From an uncultured Eubacteriales bacterium (lineage in GTDB: Bacteria; Bacillota; Clostridia; Oscillospirales; Oscillospiraceae), in assembly GCA_959602365.1 (NCBI GenBank), contig CAUGSS010000023.1, forward strand, positions 1-39,832: DNA of 39,832 nucleotides. The letters are read 5' to 3'. Shown here in pieces: positions 31,576 to 39,700 of the stretch; within the stretch, counting starts at the first letter, position 1; each line of letters opens with the position of its first letter. The position numbers and the translations under genes are program-made. A model generated the notes under the pieces. It searched no databases, had not been told where the DNA came from, and saw only the letters and a list, made by a program, of their open reading frames with translations.

Positions 31576-32712
31576 TCAGTGATACTTCTTCAGCAGCTGG
31601 CCGGCCACCACAGAGCGCTGGATCTGGTTGGTGCCCTCATAGATCTGGAGGATCTTGGCGTCCCGCATCAGCTTCTCCATGGGATAGTCCTTCATATAGC
31701 CGTAGCCGCCCATGACCTGCACGCCGTCCACGGCGCACTGCATGCCGGTGTCGGTGCCGATGGTCTTGGCGATGGCGGCCTCCATGGTGAAGGGCAGCCC
31801 CGCGTCCATCAGCTCCGCGGCGTGGAGATAGGCCTGACGGGCGGCCTGGACGTGGATCTCCATGTCGGCCAGCATGTTCTGGACGGACTGGAAGGTGGAC
31901 ACGCTGACGCCGAACTGCTTGCGCTGCTTGGCGTACTTGGCGGCCTCCTCCACGCAGCGCTGGCCGATGCCCACGCCGAAGGCGCCCACGCCGGCCCGGC
32001 TGTGGTCCAGGGTCTCCAGGATGATCTTGAAGCCCCGGTTCTTGCGGCCCAGCATGTGGTCCTTGGGGATGCGCACGTTGTCAAAGATGACCTCGCTGGT
32101 GCAGCTCAGGCGCATGCCCATCTTGTCCTCTTCCTTGCCGATGGACACGCCGGGCCGGTCCCGCTCCACGATGAAGGCGGTCAGGCCCATGGCCCCGGCC
32201 TTCTTGTTGGTGGAGGCCAGCACGGTGTAGATGCCGGCGATGGGGCCGTTGGAGATGAAGCACTTGGTGCCGTTGATGACCCACTCATCCCCGTCCTCCA
32301 CGGCGGTGGTCTGGACGCCGCCGGCGTCGGAGCCGGCGTTGGGCTCGGTCAGGCAAAAGGCGGCGTACTTCTTCTCCACCAGGGTCTCAAACCACAGCTT
32401 CTTCTGCTCCGGGGTGCCGGAGAGCAGCACCGGGTAGGAGGCCAGGCAGTTGGCAATCAGGGTGGTGCCGATGCCGATGTCGCCCCGGGCGATCTCCTCG
32501 GCGATGGCGAAGGTCTGCACATTGGTCAGGCCGATGCCGCCGTACTCCTCGGGCAGGCAGAGGGTGTTCAGGCCCATCTCGCAGGCCATATCCAAAATTG
32601 CGTCGGGGCTGCCGCCGGTGCGCTCAATCTCGCCCACATTGGGGATAATCTCGTTGTCCACGAACTCCCGCACCATCTGTACCAGTTCCAGGGTCTCTTC
32701 ATCCAGGATCAT
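31576..32712 (-). CDS. bcd: Acyl-CoA dehydrogenase, probable butyryl-CoA dehydrogenase
   Basis: This is an FAD enzyme of 378 residues. It probably reduces crotonyl-CoA to butyryl-CoA with the ETF encoded next. The family blocks are EEYGGIGL, FCLTEPNAGSDAGG (FAD and substrate site), FISNGPIAGIY, the VMGGYGYMKDYPMEKLMRDAK box and the catalytic base E359 in YEGTNQIQR. ATG 32712 is supported by AAGGAG eight bases upstream; an in-frame GTG at 32721 is less likely. Other short-chain specificities are possible, because crotonase, 3-hydroxybutyryl-CoA dehydrogenase and thiolase genes are not in the window. The gene order bcd-etfB-etfA is typical of butyrate producers. Confidence 0.93.
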   Translation of the reverse strand: MILDEETLELVQMVREFVDNEIIPNVGEIERTGGSPDAILDMACEMGLNTLCLPEEYGGIGLTNVQTFAIAEEIARGDIGIGTTLIANCLASYPVLLSGTPEQKKLWFETLVEKKYAAFCLTEPNAGSDAGGVQTTAVEDGDEWVINGTKCFISNGPIAGIYTVLASTNKKAGAMGLTAFIVERDRPGVSIGKEEDKMGMRLSCTSEVIFDNVRIPKDHMLGRKNRGFKIILETLDHSRAGVGAFGVGIGQRCVEEAAKYAKQRKQFGVSVSTFQSVQNMLADMEIHVQAARQAYLHAAELMDAGLPFTMEAAIAKTIGTDTGMQCAVDGVQVMGGYGYMKDYPMEKLMRDAKILQIYEGTNQIQRSVVAGQLLKKYH

Positions 32713-32729
32713 GGGGATCACTCCTTTTC

Positions 32730-32744
32730 ATTATACGAATTATA
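32730..32744 (-). promoter_or_regulatory. Tandem -10 elements upstream of bcd
   Basis: Two TATAAT hexamers, at 32744-32739 and 32735-32730, stand nine bases apart. The upstream one leaves room for a normal leader before the AAGGAG site. The -35 regions are weak for both. Confidence 0.5.
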
Positions 32745-32833
32745 CAAAAACAGGAAAAGTGCAAAATAATCCAATCTAAGGGATTATAGCATACTTTCCC
32801 CCGCCCTTGCAATCTTTTTCTCCCACCTGACCT

Positions 32834-32879
32834 AAAAAAGTGAGGACACCGCCCGGAGCGGAACACTCTGGGCGGTGTC
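32834..32879 (-). terminator. Terminator of the Vat/CatB-type acetyltransferase gene
   Basis: GACACCGCCC (32845-32854) pairs perfectly with GGGCGGTGTC (32870-32879). On the minus strand the stem is followed, after CTCAC, by TTTTTT (32839-32834). It closes the accessory cluster that starts at 36533. Confidence 0.85.
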
Positions 32880-32892
32880 ACAAAAAGTTATG

Positions 32893-33525
32893 TCAACCCT
32901 TCAGCAGGTCCACGCGGCCGGATTGGATGGCCGGAAGGCTCCGGGCGATCCGCTCCCGGGGCCAGTCCCACCATCTCATCTCCAGCAGGGCGGAGATGGC
33001 CGCCTCCGAAAACCGCTTCCGAATGGGCCGGGCGGGGACGCCGCCCACGATGGTGTAGGGCGGGACGTCCCGGGTCACCACCGCCCGGGCGCCGACCACG
33101 GCTCCGTCCCCGATGGTGACTCCGGCCAGGATCACCGCCTCGTATCCAATCCAGACGTCATTTCCGATGACAATGTCCCCCTTATTGTCCCAGGCGTCAG
33201 CCACGTCCCGGCGGCTGAGCCCCCACTCCTCATAGAAGAGGGGAAAGGGATAGGTGGACAGCGACCCCAGCGTGTGGTTGGCGCTGTTGAACAGGAATTT
33301 CGCCCCGCAGGCGATGGAGCAGAACTTCCCAATGACCAGCCGGTCCCCGTTGACCGGGTAGTGGTAGAGCACATTGTTCCGCTCAAATTCCGTGGGCGCG
33401 TGGACAAAGTCGTTGTACATCGTATAGTCTCCCACCGTGATGGCGGGATCGGTAATGGCATATTTTAAATAGATGGTCTCCCGATCTCCCGATCTGGGAT
33501 AGAGTGTTTTCTCTGGAATCGTCAT
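32893..33525 (-). CDS. Vat/CatB-type hexapeptide O-acetyltransferase
   Basis: This is a left-handed beta-helix acetyltransferase of 210 residues. The xenobiotic acetyltransferase layout is present: VLYHYPVNGDRLVIGKFCSI, the catalytic H84 in NSANHTLG followed by TYPFPLFY, and IVIGNDVWIGYEAVILAGVT. The hexapeptide repeat GDGAVVGARAVVTRDVPPY then leads to the IVGGVPARPIRKRF hook, with the terminal WWDWP helix. VatD (streptogramin A) and CatB (chloramphenicol) proteins look the same at this level, so the substrate is unknown. AGGAGG sits seven bases before the ATG. A second AGGAGGA lies 21 bases further upstream with no start codon after it. It follows the SDR gene by 108 bases and ends at a strong terminator. 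Confidence 0.88.
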   Translation of the reverse strand: MTIPEKTLYPRSGDRETIYLKYAITDPAITVGDYTMYNDFVHAPTEFERNNVLYHYPVNGDRLVIGKFCSIACGAKFLFNSANHTLGSLSTYPFPLFYEEWGLSRRDVADAWDNKGDIVIGNDVWIGYEAVILAGVTIGDGAVVGARAVVTRDVPPYTIVGGVPARPIRKRFSEAAISALLEMRWWDWPRERIARSLPAIQSGRVDLLKG

Positions 33526-33633
33526 TTGAATTCCTCCTGACTTGTCTAAAAAATCCTCCTAACGATTCCAGTCAGGGCAATGCAGCGCCTCAAGCAAACC
33601 AACTCCTTTTCAGGCCGCCCTCTTCCATGGCGG

Positions 33634-34446
33634 TCAGAGATACAGTTTTCCCAGCACCCACTCCGCCAGCCGGTCGGGCATAATGCGGCGCAGCAGCATC
33701 AGCGCCTTGTACTCCAGCCCCACCGCCACCCGCACCGGCGGGTTCCTGCGCCCGGCCAGCTTCAGGGCCACCCGGGCCACCGACTCCGGCGGGCGGCCGG
33801 AGCGCTCGGAGCGCTCCATGCCGGCCACGCTCTTCTCGCACACCCACCGGTAGGGGGAACCCTCCGGCGGGTCGTACTTCTGCCGGGCGGCGGTGAACCC
33901 GGTGGCGGTGTCCCCGGGCTCCAGGATGCAGGCCCGGACGCCGAAGGGGCGCATCTCCATGCGCACGCACTCCACATAGGCCTCCAGGGCGTACTTGCTG
34001 GAGGAGTAGTGGCTCTGCATGGGGATGGGCACCTTCCCGGCGATGGAGCCGGCCACCAGCAGCAGGCCGGACCCCTGGCGGCGCATCTTGGGCAGGAGCT
34101 CCGCCGCCACTGTGAGGACGCCGAAGTAGTTGACCTCCATCTGCCGACGGGCCAGCTCCAGGGGCACTTCCTCCGCCGGACCGGACACCCCCATGCCGGC
34201 GCAGAGGACGGCGATGTCCACCCCCTCCAGCCCGCCGGCCACCCGGCGGACGGACTCCGGATCGGTGACGTCCATCCGACGCAGGGTCAGGCTGCCCCCG
34301 CCGGGATAGGCCCGGGTGCCCTCCTCACAGTGCCGGGAGACCCCGGTCACCGCGCAGCCATTCCGGGCAAAGGCCTCGGCGCAGGCCTTTCCCAGGCCGC
34401 TGGAGGCCCCGGTGACCAATACATGCCGGCCATAGACATTTTTCAT
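33634..34446 (-). CDS. Short-chain dehydrogenase/reductase
   Basis: This is a classical SDR of 270 residues. The cofactor loop is TGASSGLG (about 12-19), the Asp after beta-4 is in MDVTDPES, and LCAGMGVSG takes the place of the usual NNAG. The catalytic Ser is in VAGSIAGK and the Y-x3-K pair is in YSSSKYALEAY. EPGDTATGF follows. The C-terminal RWVCEKSVAGMERSERSGRPPE and LLRRIMPDRLAEWVLGKLYL resemble SDRs that act on lipid-like or keto substrates, with a hydrophobic amphipathic end that may touch the membrane. The substrate cannot be named. GGGAGGGGAG precedes ATG 34446; the longer frame to 34548 runs into the nuclease gene. Confidence 0.9.
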   Translation of the reverse strand: MKNVYGRHVLVTGASSGLGKACAEAFARNGCAVTGVSRHCEEGTRAYPGGGSLTLRRMDVTDPESVRRVAGGLEGVDIAVLCAGMGVSGPAEEVPLELARRQMEVNYFGVLTVAAELLPKMRRQGSGLLLVAGSIAGKVPIPMQSHYSSSKYALEAYVECVRMEMRPFGVRACILEPGDTATGFTAARQKYDPPEGSPYRWVCEKSVAGMERSERSGRPPESVARVALKLAGRRNPPVRVAVGLEYKALMLLRRIMPDRLAEWVLGKLYL

Positions 34447-34507
34447 TGCACTCCCCTCCCTTCTTCTTTCCAGCCTCCGCCCGTCCGCTCCGGGGCACCG
34501 GGCGGGA

Positions 34508-35563
34508 TCAGGGGTGGCAGCGGCCGCAGGGCTCATAGCCCTGGGCAATCACCTCTTCCCGGCTGCCCACAAAGTCCCGCCGGTTGGCATCGCTCATCGA
34601 CGCCACGCTGGAACAGTCGGGCAGGTGGAACTTGTGGGAACTGGTGTTCAGCACATACTCCATCTCCCCGGAGGACTCGGTGGAGGAAGCGGTCTCCGTC
34701 CCCGATTCCGTCTCCGTCCCGGTTTCCGCTCCCGTCTGGCCATCTCCGGACAGCCGGCTCTCCCCGGTGGCGTAGTCGATCTCCACCCCGGGTTGGACGT
34801 TGTAGGCGTACACGCAGAAGCAGACGCCCTCGCCCCCGTCCTCCACCGACCAGCCCTCCATCAGCACCCCGGAGGCCACCAGGTTGTCCCCCTCAAAGAC
34901 CGGGGTGACCCGGTAGAGCACATGGTGCTCCGTCTCCTGGACGTAATCGGCCACCATGTTCTCAAAGGGGAGCATCCCCTGGATGTTCAGATAGCGGGTG
35001 CCGGTGATCAGGTTGCGCTCGTTGGCGTTCTCCCCGGAGAGCTGGAAGCCGATCAGGTGGCAGCGGTTGTAGAGATAGCCCCCGTCCACCCCGTCGTACT
35101 GGACCGAGTGCCAGCCTGTGGGCTCCACGCTGCCGATGTCCTCCCGGTCCTCTGTCGGCATCAGCTCCGGGCAGACGTTGGCCCAGGCCACCCCGCAGCG
35201 ACCCAGCTCGTCCAGCTCGCTGTAATTCTCAAAGGCCTCGGTGTTCTGCCGCTCTTCTTCCGTGAAATAGGGCTGGTTGCCGTTGACCGCCACCCAGGCC
35301 TCCCCGGCATAGGCGGGCAGGCTGTCCGGGGAGAAGGCCGCGGTCTCCGCCCCCTCCGCCGGGGCGGAAGAGGACGGCTCCGCCGGGGCGGGCGCTTCCT
35401 CTGGCTCCGGCTGGGACTCCGCGGCGGAGGAGGCGCTGTCCGCCGCCCCTCCGGCACTGGCGGCGGGGCCGGAGGACGCCGGGGCGGAGCCGCAGGCGGC
35501 CAGGGTCAGGCACAGGGCCAGCAGCAGGGCCAACAGGCCCGTGTTCTTCATCCTATCTCTCAT
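34508..35563 (-). CDS. DNA/RNA non-specific endonuclease, lipoprotein with Cys/His tail
   Basis: This is a secreted, lipid-anchored nuclease of 351 residues. The signal peptide LLALLLALCLTLAAC ends at lipobox C24. A Ser/Ala/Pro/Glu linker spans about 26-80. The nuclease domain has the His-Me finger in YLYNRCHLIGFQLSGENANE, with general base H169 and the metal-binding Asn region just after it, followed by NLITGTRYLNIQGMLPFEN. This matches the streptococcal EndA-like branch, where DRGH is replaced by NRCH. A Thr/Glu/Ser-rich linker (275-300) leads to a small tail domain (302-351) with HKFH, C317 and CGRC (C346, C349), like the Ada-type metal-binding module often fused to such nucleases. It may degrade external DNA for nutrients or uptake. 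ATG 35563 overlaps the previous stop as ATGA. Confidence 0.9.
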   Translation of the reverse strand: MRDRMKNTGLLALLLALCLTLAACGSAPASSGPAASAGGAADSASSAAESQPEPEEAPAPAEPSSSAPAEGAETAAFSPDSLPAYAGEAWVAVNGNQPYFTEEERQNTEAFENYSELDELGRCGVAWANVCPELMPTEDREDIGSVEPTGWHSVQYDGVDGGYLYNRCHLIGFQLSGENANERNLITGTRYLNIQGMLPFENMVADYVQETEHHVLYRVTPVFEGDNLVASGVLMEGWSVEDGGEGVCFCVYAYNVQPGVEIDYATGESRLSGDGQTGAETGTETESGTETASSTESSGEMEYVLNTSSHKFHLPDCSSVASMSDANRRDFVGSREEVIAQGYEPCGRCHP

Positions 35564-35964
35564 CTGATATAAATCTCCTCTGTGATCTCGGGGTGGGAGG
35601 AGCCGGCAAAGTCCAGGCTGGACTGAAGCGCGAACCCCTCCAGGGAAAGGTCAAAGGTCAGGTCGGCGGGATAGCTGCGCCCCCAGCGGTACAGGAGGAC
35701 CCCTTCGATTTTCCGGACCCATCGCCCCGGGGCATCCAGCTCGGTGAAGGCGTACTCCCCTGCCCCCGCCCGCTCCAGGAAATCCTCCGCCGGGCGGACA
35801 TTGGGGGGCAGAGGGCCGAACTGCCGGGCGGAATAGGGGCGCATCCACAGGGGCGCGCCCCCCACCCGCTCCAGCATGCGCTCTCGCAGCACCCGGTCCT
35901 GGCTCTGGCGGCGGCGGTTGAAGGCCATGCCCAGATTGTCGTCCACGCAGGCGATCAGGATCAT
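35560..35964 (-). CDS. Small conserved protein, family often mislabelled ribonuclease Z
   Basis: This is a 134-residue protein beginning ILIACVDDNLGMAFNRRRQS and continuing DRVLRERMLER and LWMRPYSARQFG. The middle has an AGAGEYAFTELD strand, then IEGVLLYRWGRSYPADLTF, and it ends SSHPEITEEIYIR. I recognise this pattern from clostridial proteins that databases sometimes label ribonuclease Z. No metallo-beta-lactamase HxHxDH motif is present, so that label should not be trusted. AGGAGGG lies before ATG 35964. It is coupled by ATGA overlaps to both the acetyltransferase before it and the nuclease after it, so the three are made together. Its function is unknown. Confidence 0.82.
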   Translation of the reverse strand: MILIACVDDNLGMAFNRRRQSQDRVLRERMLERVGGAPLWMRPYSARQFGPLPPNVRPAEDFLERAGAGEYAFTELDAPGRWVRKIEGVLLYRWGRSYPADLTFDLSLEGFALQSSLDFAGSSHPEITEEIYIR

Positions 35965-36533
35965 ACGCCGCCCTCCTCCGCCCCGGCAGCCTGGCCCCGG
36001 CGGGCCAGCCACTCCTCCCGGGTGAGCCGGGTGACATGGGTGACGGCGATGCCGTTGTACTGGTTGGGCTCCTCCGTAATCGAGTGGTGATAGGTGAAGC
36101 CGCACTTCTCCATGACCCGGCGGGATTTCTCGTTGCCGTCAAAGTGGCAGCACCAGACGGTGTGACAGCCCAGCCGGGTGAAGCAGCGCTCCAGCAGAAC
36201 CTCCACCGCCTCCGGGATCAGCCCCCGGCCCCAATAGGGCACGCCGATCCAATAGCCGATCTCCGCCTCCCCCTCTTCCATGGGAATGCCGCCATGGCTG
36301 GGGGCTATGATGCCGGCACTGCCCACCGGCTCTCCGGTCTCCCGCAGCACCACCGCGTAGGTCTCCGGCGCTGAGAACACGCTCCGGATGATCTCCCGGC
36401 TGTGTTCCACGCTGGTGTGCACCGGCCAGCCCGCGATGGGGCCCACCCGGGGATCCTGGGCGTATTTGTAAAGGGCCGGGGCGTCCTCATCCTCCCAGGG
36501 GCGCAGCACCAGCCGCTGTGTCTCCAATTTCAT
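35961..36533 (-). CDS. GNAT acetyltransferase, RimJ/RimL-like
   Basis: This is an N-acetyltransferase of 190 residues. ETQRLVLRPWEDEDAPALY is the usual RimJ/RimL N-terminus. The acetyl-CoA-binding motif A lies in EIGYWIGVPYWGRGLIPEAV, and the CHFDGNEKSRRVMEKCGF helix and hairpin follow. Such proteins acetylate protein N-termini or small molecules, including some antibiotics; the target is unknown. I used ATG 36533 (GGGGAG upstream), because the preceding 18 codons lie in the intergenic region and lack family similarity. It heads the minus-strand cluster and is divergent from pyruvate carboxylase. Confidence 0.9.
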   Translation of the reverse strand: MKLETQRLVLRPWEDEDAPALYKYAQDPRVGPIAGWPVHTSVEHSREIIRSVFSAPETYAVVLRETGEPVGSAGIIAPSHGGIPMEEGEAEIGYWIGVPYWGRGLIPEAVEVLLERCFTRLGCHTVWCCHFDGNEKSRRVMEKCGFTYHHSITEEPNQYNGIAVTHVTRLTREEWLARRGQAAGAEEGGV

Positions 36534-36642
36534 ACCGCGTTCTCCCCTCTGCTTTTTTGCCCATTCTACCATTTCCCCCGATGCCAATCAACCGCCCTGG
36601 GCACATTGTCCTATTTTGATGTGGGCGCACGCCAAACTTTTG

Positions 36643-36693
36643 TTTGCAAGTTTTATTAAAAACACTTGCAAAAGTTGTTTTTGAAAGTATAAT
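36643..36693 (+). promoter_or_regulatory. Pyruvate carboxylase promoter with overlapping inverted repeat
   Basis: The promoter is TTGCAA (36666-36671), a 16-base spacer and TATAAT (36688-36693). An inverted repeat TTTGCAAGT (36643-36651) / ACTTGCAAA (36664-36672) has perfect 9-bp arms 12 bases apart, and its right arm covers the -35. The AT-rich repeat stands out in this GC-rich DNA and looks like an operator. A 84-base leader with a small GTCCC/GGGAC hairpin follows before the start codon. Confidence 0.68.
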
Positions 36694-36776
36694 AGAACGC
36701 AAGAGTTCTGCCTGTCCCCGGGACGGGCGCATTTGAGTTCACAAGTTGAGTCTGATATGGAAAGGATCGATCGTCT

Positions 36777-39700
36777 ATGGCAGTACGCACGTTCAACAAA
36801 GTTCTGGCCGCCAACCGCGGCGAGATTGCCATCCGCATTTTCCGGGCCTGCCACGACCTGGGGCTGCACACGGTGGCCATGTACTCCAACGAGGACACCA
36901 ACGGCCTGTTCCGCACCAAGGCGGACGAGGCCTATCTGATCGGCGAAAATCAGAGCCCTCTGGGCGCTTATCTGGATATCCCGGGTATCATCGACCTGGC
37001 CCGCCGCCGGGGGGTGGACGCGATTCACCCCGGCTACGGCTTTCTGTCCGAAAACGCCGACTTTGCCCGGGCCTGCGATGAGGCGGGGATCACCTTTGTG
37101 GGCCCTCCCGCCGAAGTGCTCTCCCAGATGGGCGACAAGCTGGCGGCCAAAGCCACGGCCATCGCCTGCGGCGTGCCCATCATCCCGGGCTGCACCGAAC
37201 CCCTGAAGGACGGCGACGAGGCTTTGGAGAAAGCAATCAGCTACGGCTTCCCCGTCATCCTGAAGGCGGCCGCCGGGGGCGGCGGCCGGGGCATGCGGCG
37301 CTGCAACACCCCGGAGGAGGTCAAGCCCGCCTTTGAGCTGGTGAAGAGCGAGGCCAAAAAGGCCTTCGGCAACGACGACATCTTTATTGAAAAGTTCCTG
37401 GTAGAGCCCAAGCACATCGAGGTGCAGATCCTGGCCGACAAGTATGGCCACGTCTACCATGTGGGGGAGCGGGACTGCTCCCTTCAGCGGCGCTATCAGA
37501 AGGTGGTGGAGTTCGCCCCGGCCTGGAGCGTACCGGAGGCCACCATCGAGGCCCTTCACGAGGACGCGGTGAAAATTGCAAAGAGCGTGGGCTACGTCTC
37601 CGCCGGCACCGTGGAGTTCCTGGTGGACAAGGAGGGCAACCACTACTTCATCGAGATGAACCCCCGGATCCAGGTGGAGCATACCGTCACCGAGCAGGTC
37701 ACCGGCATCGACCTGGTGCGGGCCCAGCTGCTCATCGCCGAGGGCTACCCCCTCTCCACCCCGGAGATCGGCCTGAGCTGCCAGGAGGACGTCCGCGTCA
37801 ACGGCTACGCCATCCAGTGCCGGGTCACCACCGAGGATCCGCTGAACGGGTTTGCCCCGGACACCGGCAAGATCACCGCCTACCGCTCCGGCGGCGGCTT
37901 CGGCGTCCGGCTGGACGGGGGCAACGCCGGCACCGGCACCTCCATCTCCCCCTATTACGACTCGCTGCTGGTCAAGGTGACCAGCTGGGACAACACTTTC
38001 CTGGGCGTCTGCCGCAAGGCCATGCGGGCCATCAATGAGGTCCACATCCGGGGGGTCAAGACCAACATCCCCTTTGTCACCAACATCCTGCACCACCCGA
38101 AATTCCAGGCCGGCCAGTGCCACACCAAGTTTATCGACGATACCCCGGAGCTCTTTGAGATTGAGAACAGCCGGGACCGGGCCACCCGGGTGCTGCGCTA
38201 CATCGCCAACATTCAGGTCGCCGCCCCCAATGCCGAGCGCAAGCAGTATGACACCCCCCGCTTCCCCCAGCCCACCCGGGAGGTGCCCCGGGACGGCCTG
38301 AAGCAAATCCTGGACAAGAGCGGCCCCGAGGCGGTCAAGCAGTGGGTGCTGGACCAGAAGAAGCTGCTCATCACCGACACCACCATGCGGGACGCCCACC
38401 AGAGCCTGCTCTCCACCCGGATGCGCACCCGGGATATGCTCAAGGGGGCTGACGGCACCGCCGACATCCTGGCCGACTGCTTCTCCCTGGAGATGTGGGG
38501 GGGCGCCACCTTTGACGTGGCCTACCGTTTCCTCCACGAGGACCCCTGGGAGCGGCTGGAGCTGCTGCGCAAGAAGATCCCCAACATCCCCTTCCAGATG
38601 CTGCTCCGGGGCGCCAACGCCGTGGGCTACTCCAACTACCCCGACAACCTGATCCGGGCCTTTGTCAAGGAGGCCGCCATCAGCGGCATCGACGTGTTCC
38701 GGGTCTTTGACTCCCTGAACTGGATCCCCGGCATGGAGATCGCCATGGACGAGGTGCTGAAGCAGGGCAAGATCTGCGAGGCCACCATGTGCTACACCGG
38801 CGACATCCTGGACCCCGCCCGGGACCGCTACACCCTGGAGTATTATGTCAACATGGCCAAGGAGCTGGAGAAGCGGGGCGCCCACATCCTGGCCATCAAG
38901 GACATGTCCGGCCTGCTGAAGCCCTATGCCGCCAAGAAGCTGGTCTCCACCCTGAAGCAGGAGGTGGGCCTGCCCATCCACCTGCACACCCACGACACCA
39001 CCGCCAACCAGGTGGCCACCCTGCTGATGGCCGCCGAGGCCGGGGTGGACATTGTGGACACTGCCATCTCCTCCATGTCCTCCCTGACCAGCCAGCCCTC
39101 CATGAACGCGGTGGTGGCCGCCCTGGAGGGCACCGAGCGGGACACCGGGCTGGATCTGAAGGAGCTGCAGAAGCTGACCGACTACTGGGCCGACGTGCGG
39201 CTGCGCTACGAGCGCTTTGACCACGGCCTCAAGAGCCCGGTCACCGACATCTACCGCTACGAAATTCCCGGCGGCCAGTACACCAATCTCCAGCCCCAGG
39301 TTATCTCCCTGGGCCTGGGCAGCCGCTTTGACGAGGTCAAGGAGATGTACAAGCAGGTCAACGACATGCTGGGCGACATCGTCAAGGTGACCCCCTCCTC
39401 CAAGATGGTGGGCGATCTGGCCATCTTCATGGTCCAGAACAACCTGACCCCGGAGAACATCTGCACCAAGGGCAAGGATCTGAGCTATCCCGACTCGGTG
39501 GTGTCCTACTTCAAGGGCATGATGGGCCAGCCCGCCTGGGGCTTCCCGGAGGAGCTGCAGAAGATCGTCCTCAAGGGCGAACAGCCCATCACCTGCCGCC
39601 CCGGCGAACTGCTGCCCCCGGTGGACTTTGACCAGGCCTGGAAAGAGGTCTCCCAGTTCTGCCCCAAGACCGATATGAAACAGGTCATCGCCTACTGCTT

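Noticed and set aside
31579..32769. Plus-strand frame of 396 codons opposite bcd, and similar ones opposite etfA and etfB
   Set aside because: The sense genes are certain, and the opposite frames lack motifs and ribosome sites.
33590..33629. A 12-codon leader peptide (MEEGGLKRSWFA) before the Vat/CatB-type gene
   Set aside because: It has no ribosome site and overlaps the region just after the SDR stop. There are no rare-codon or antibiotic-stalling features to support it.
35560..35964. Ribonuclease Z assignment for the 134-residue protein
   Set aside because: It lacks the metal-binding HxHxDH motif and is far shorter than RNase Z. The name is a known source of database error as far as I recall.
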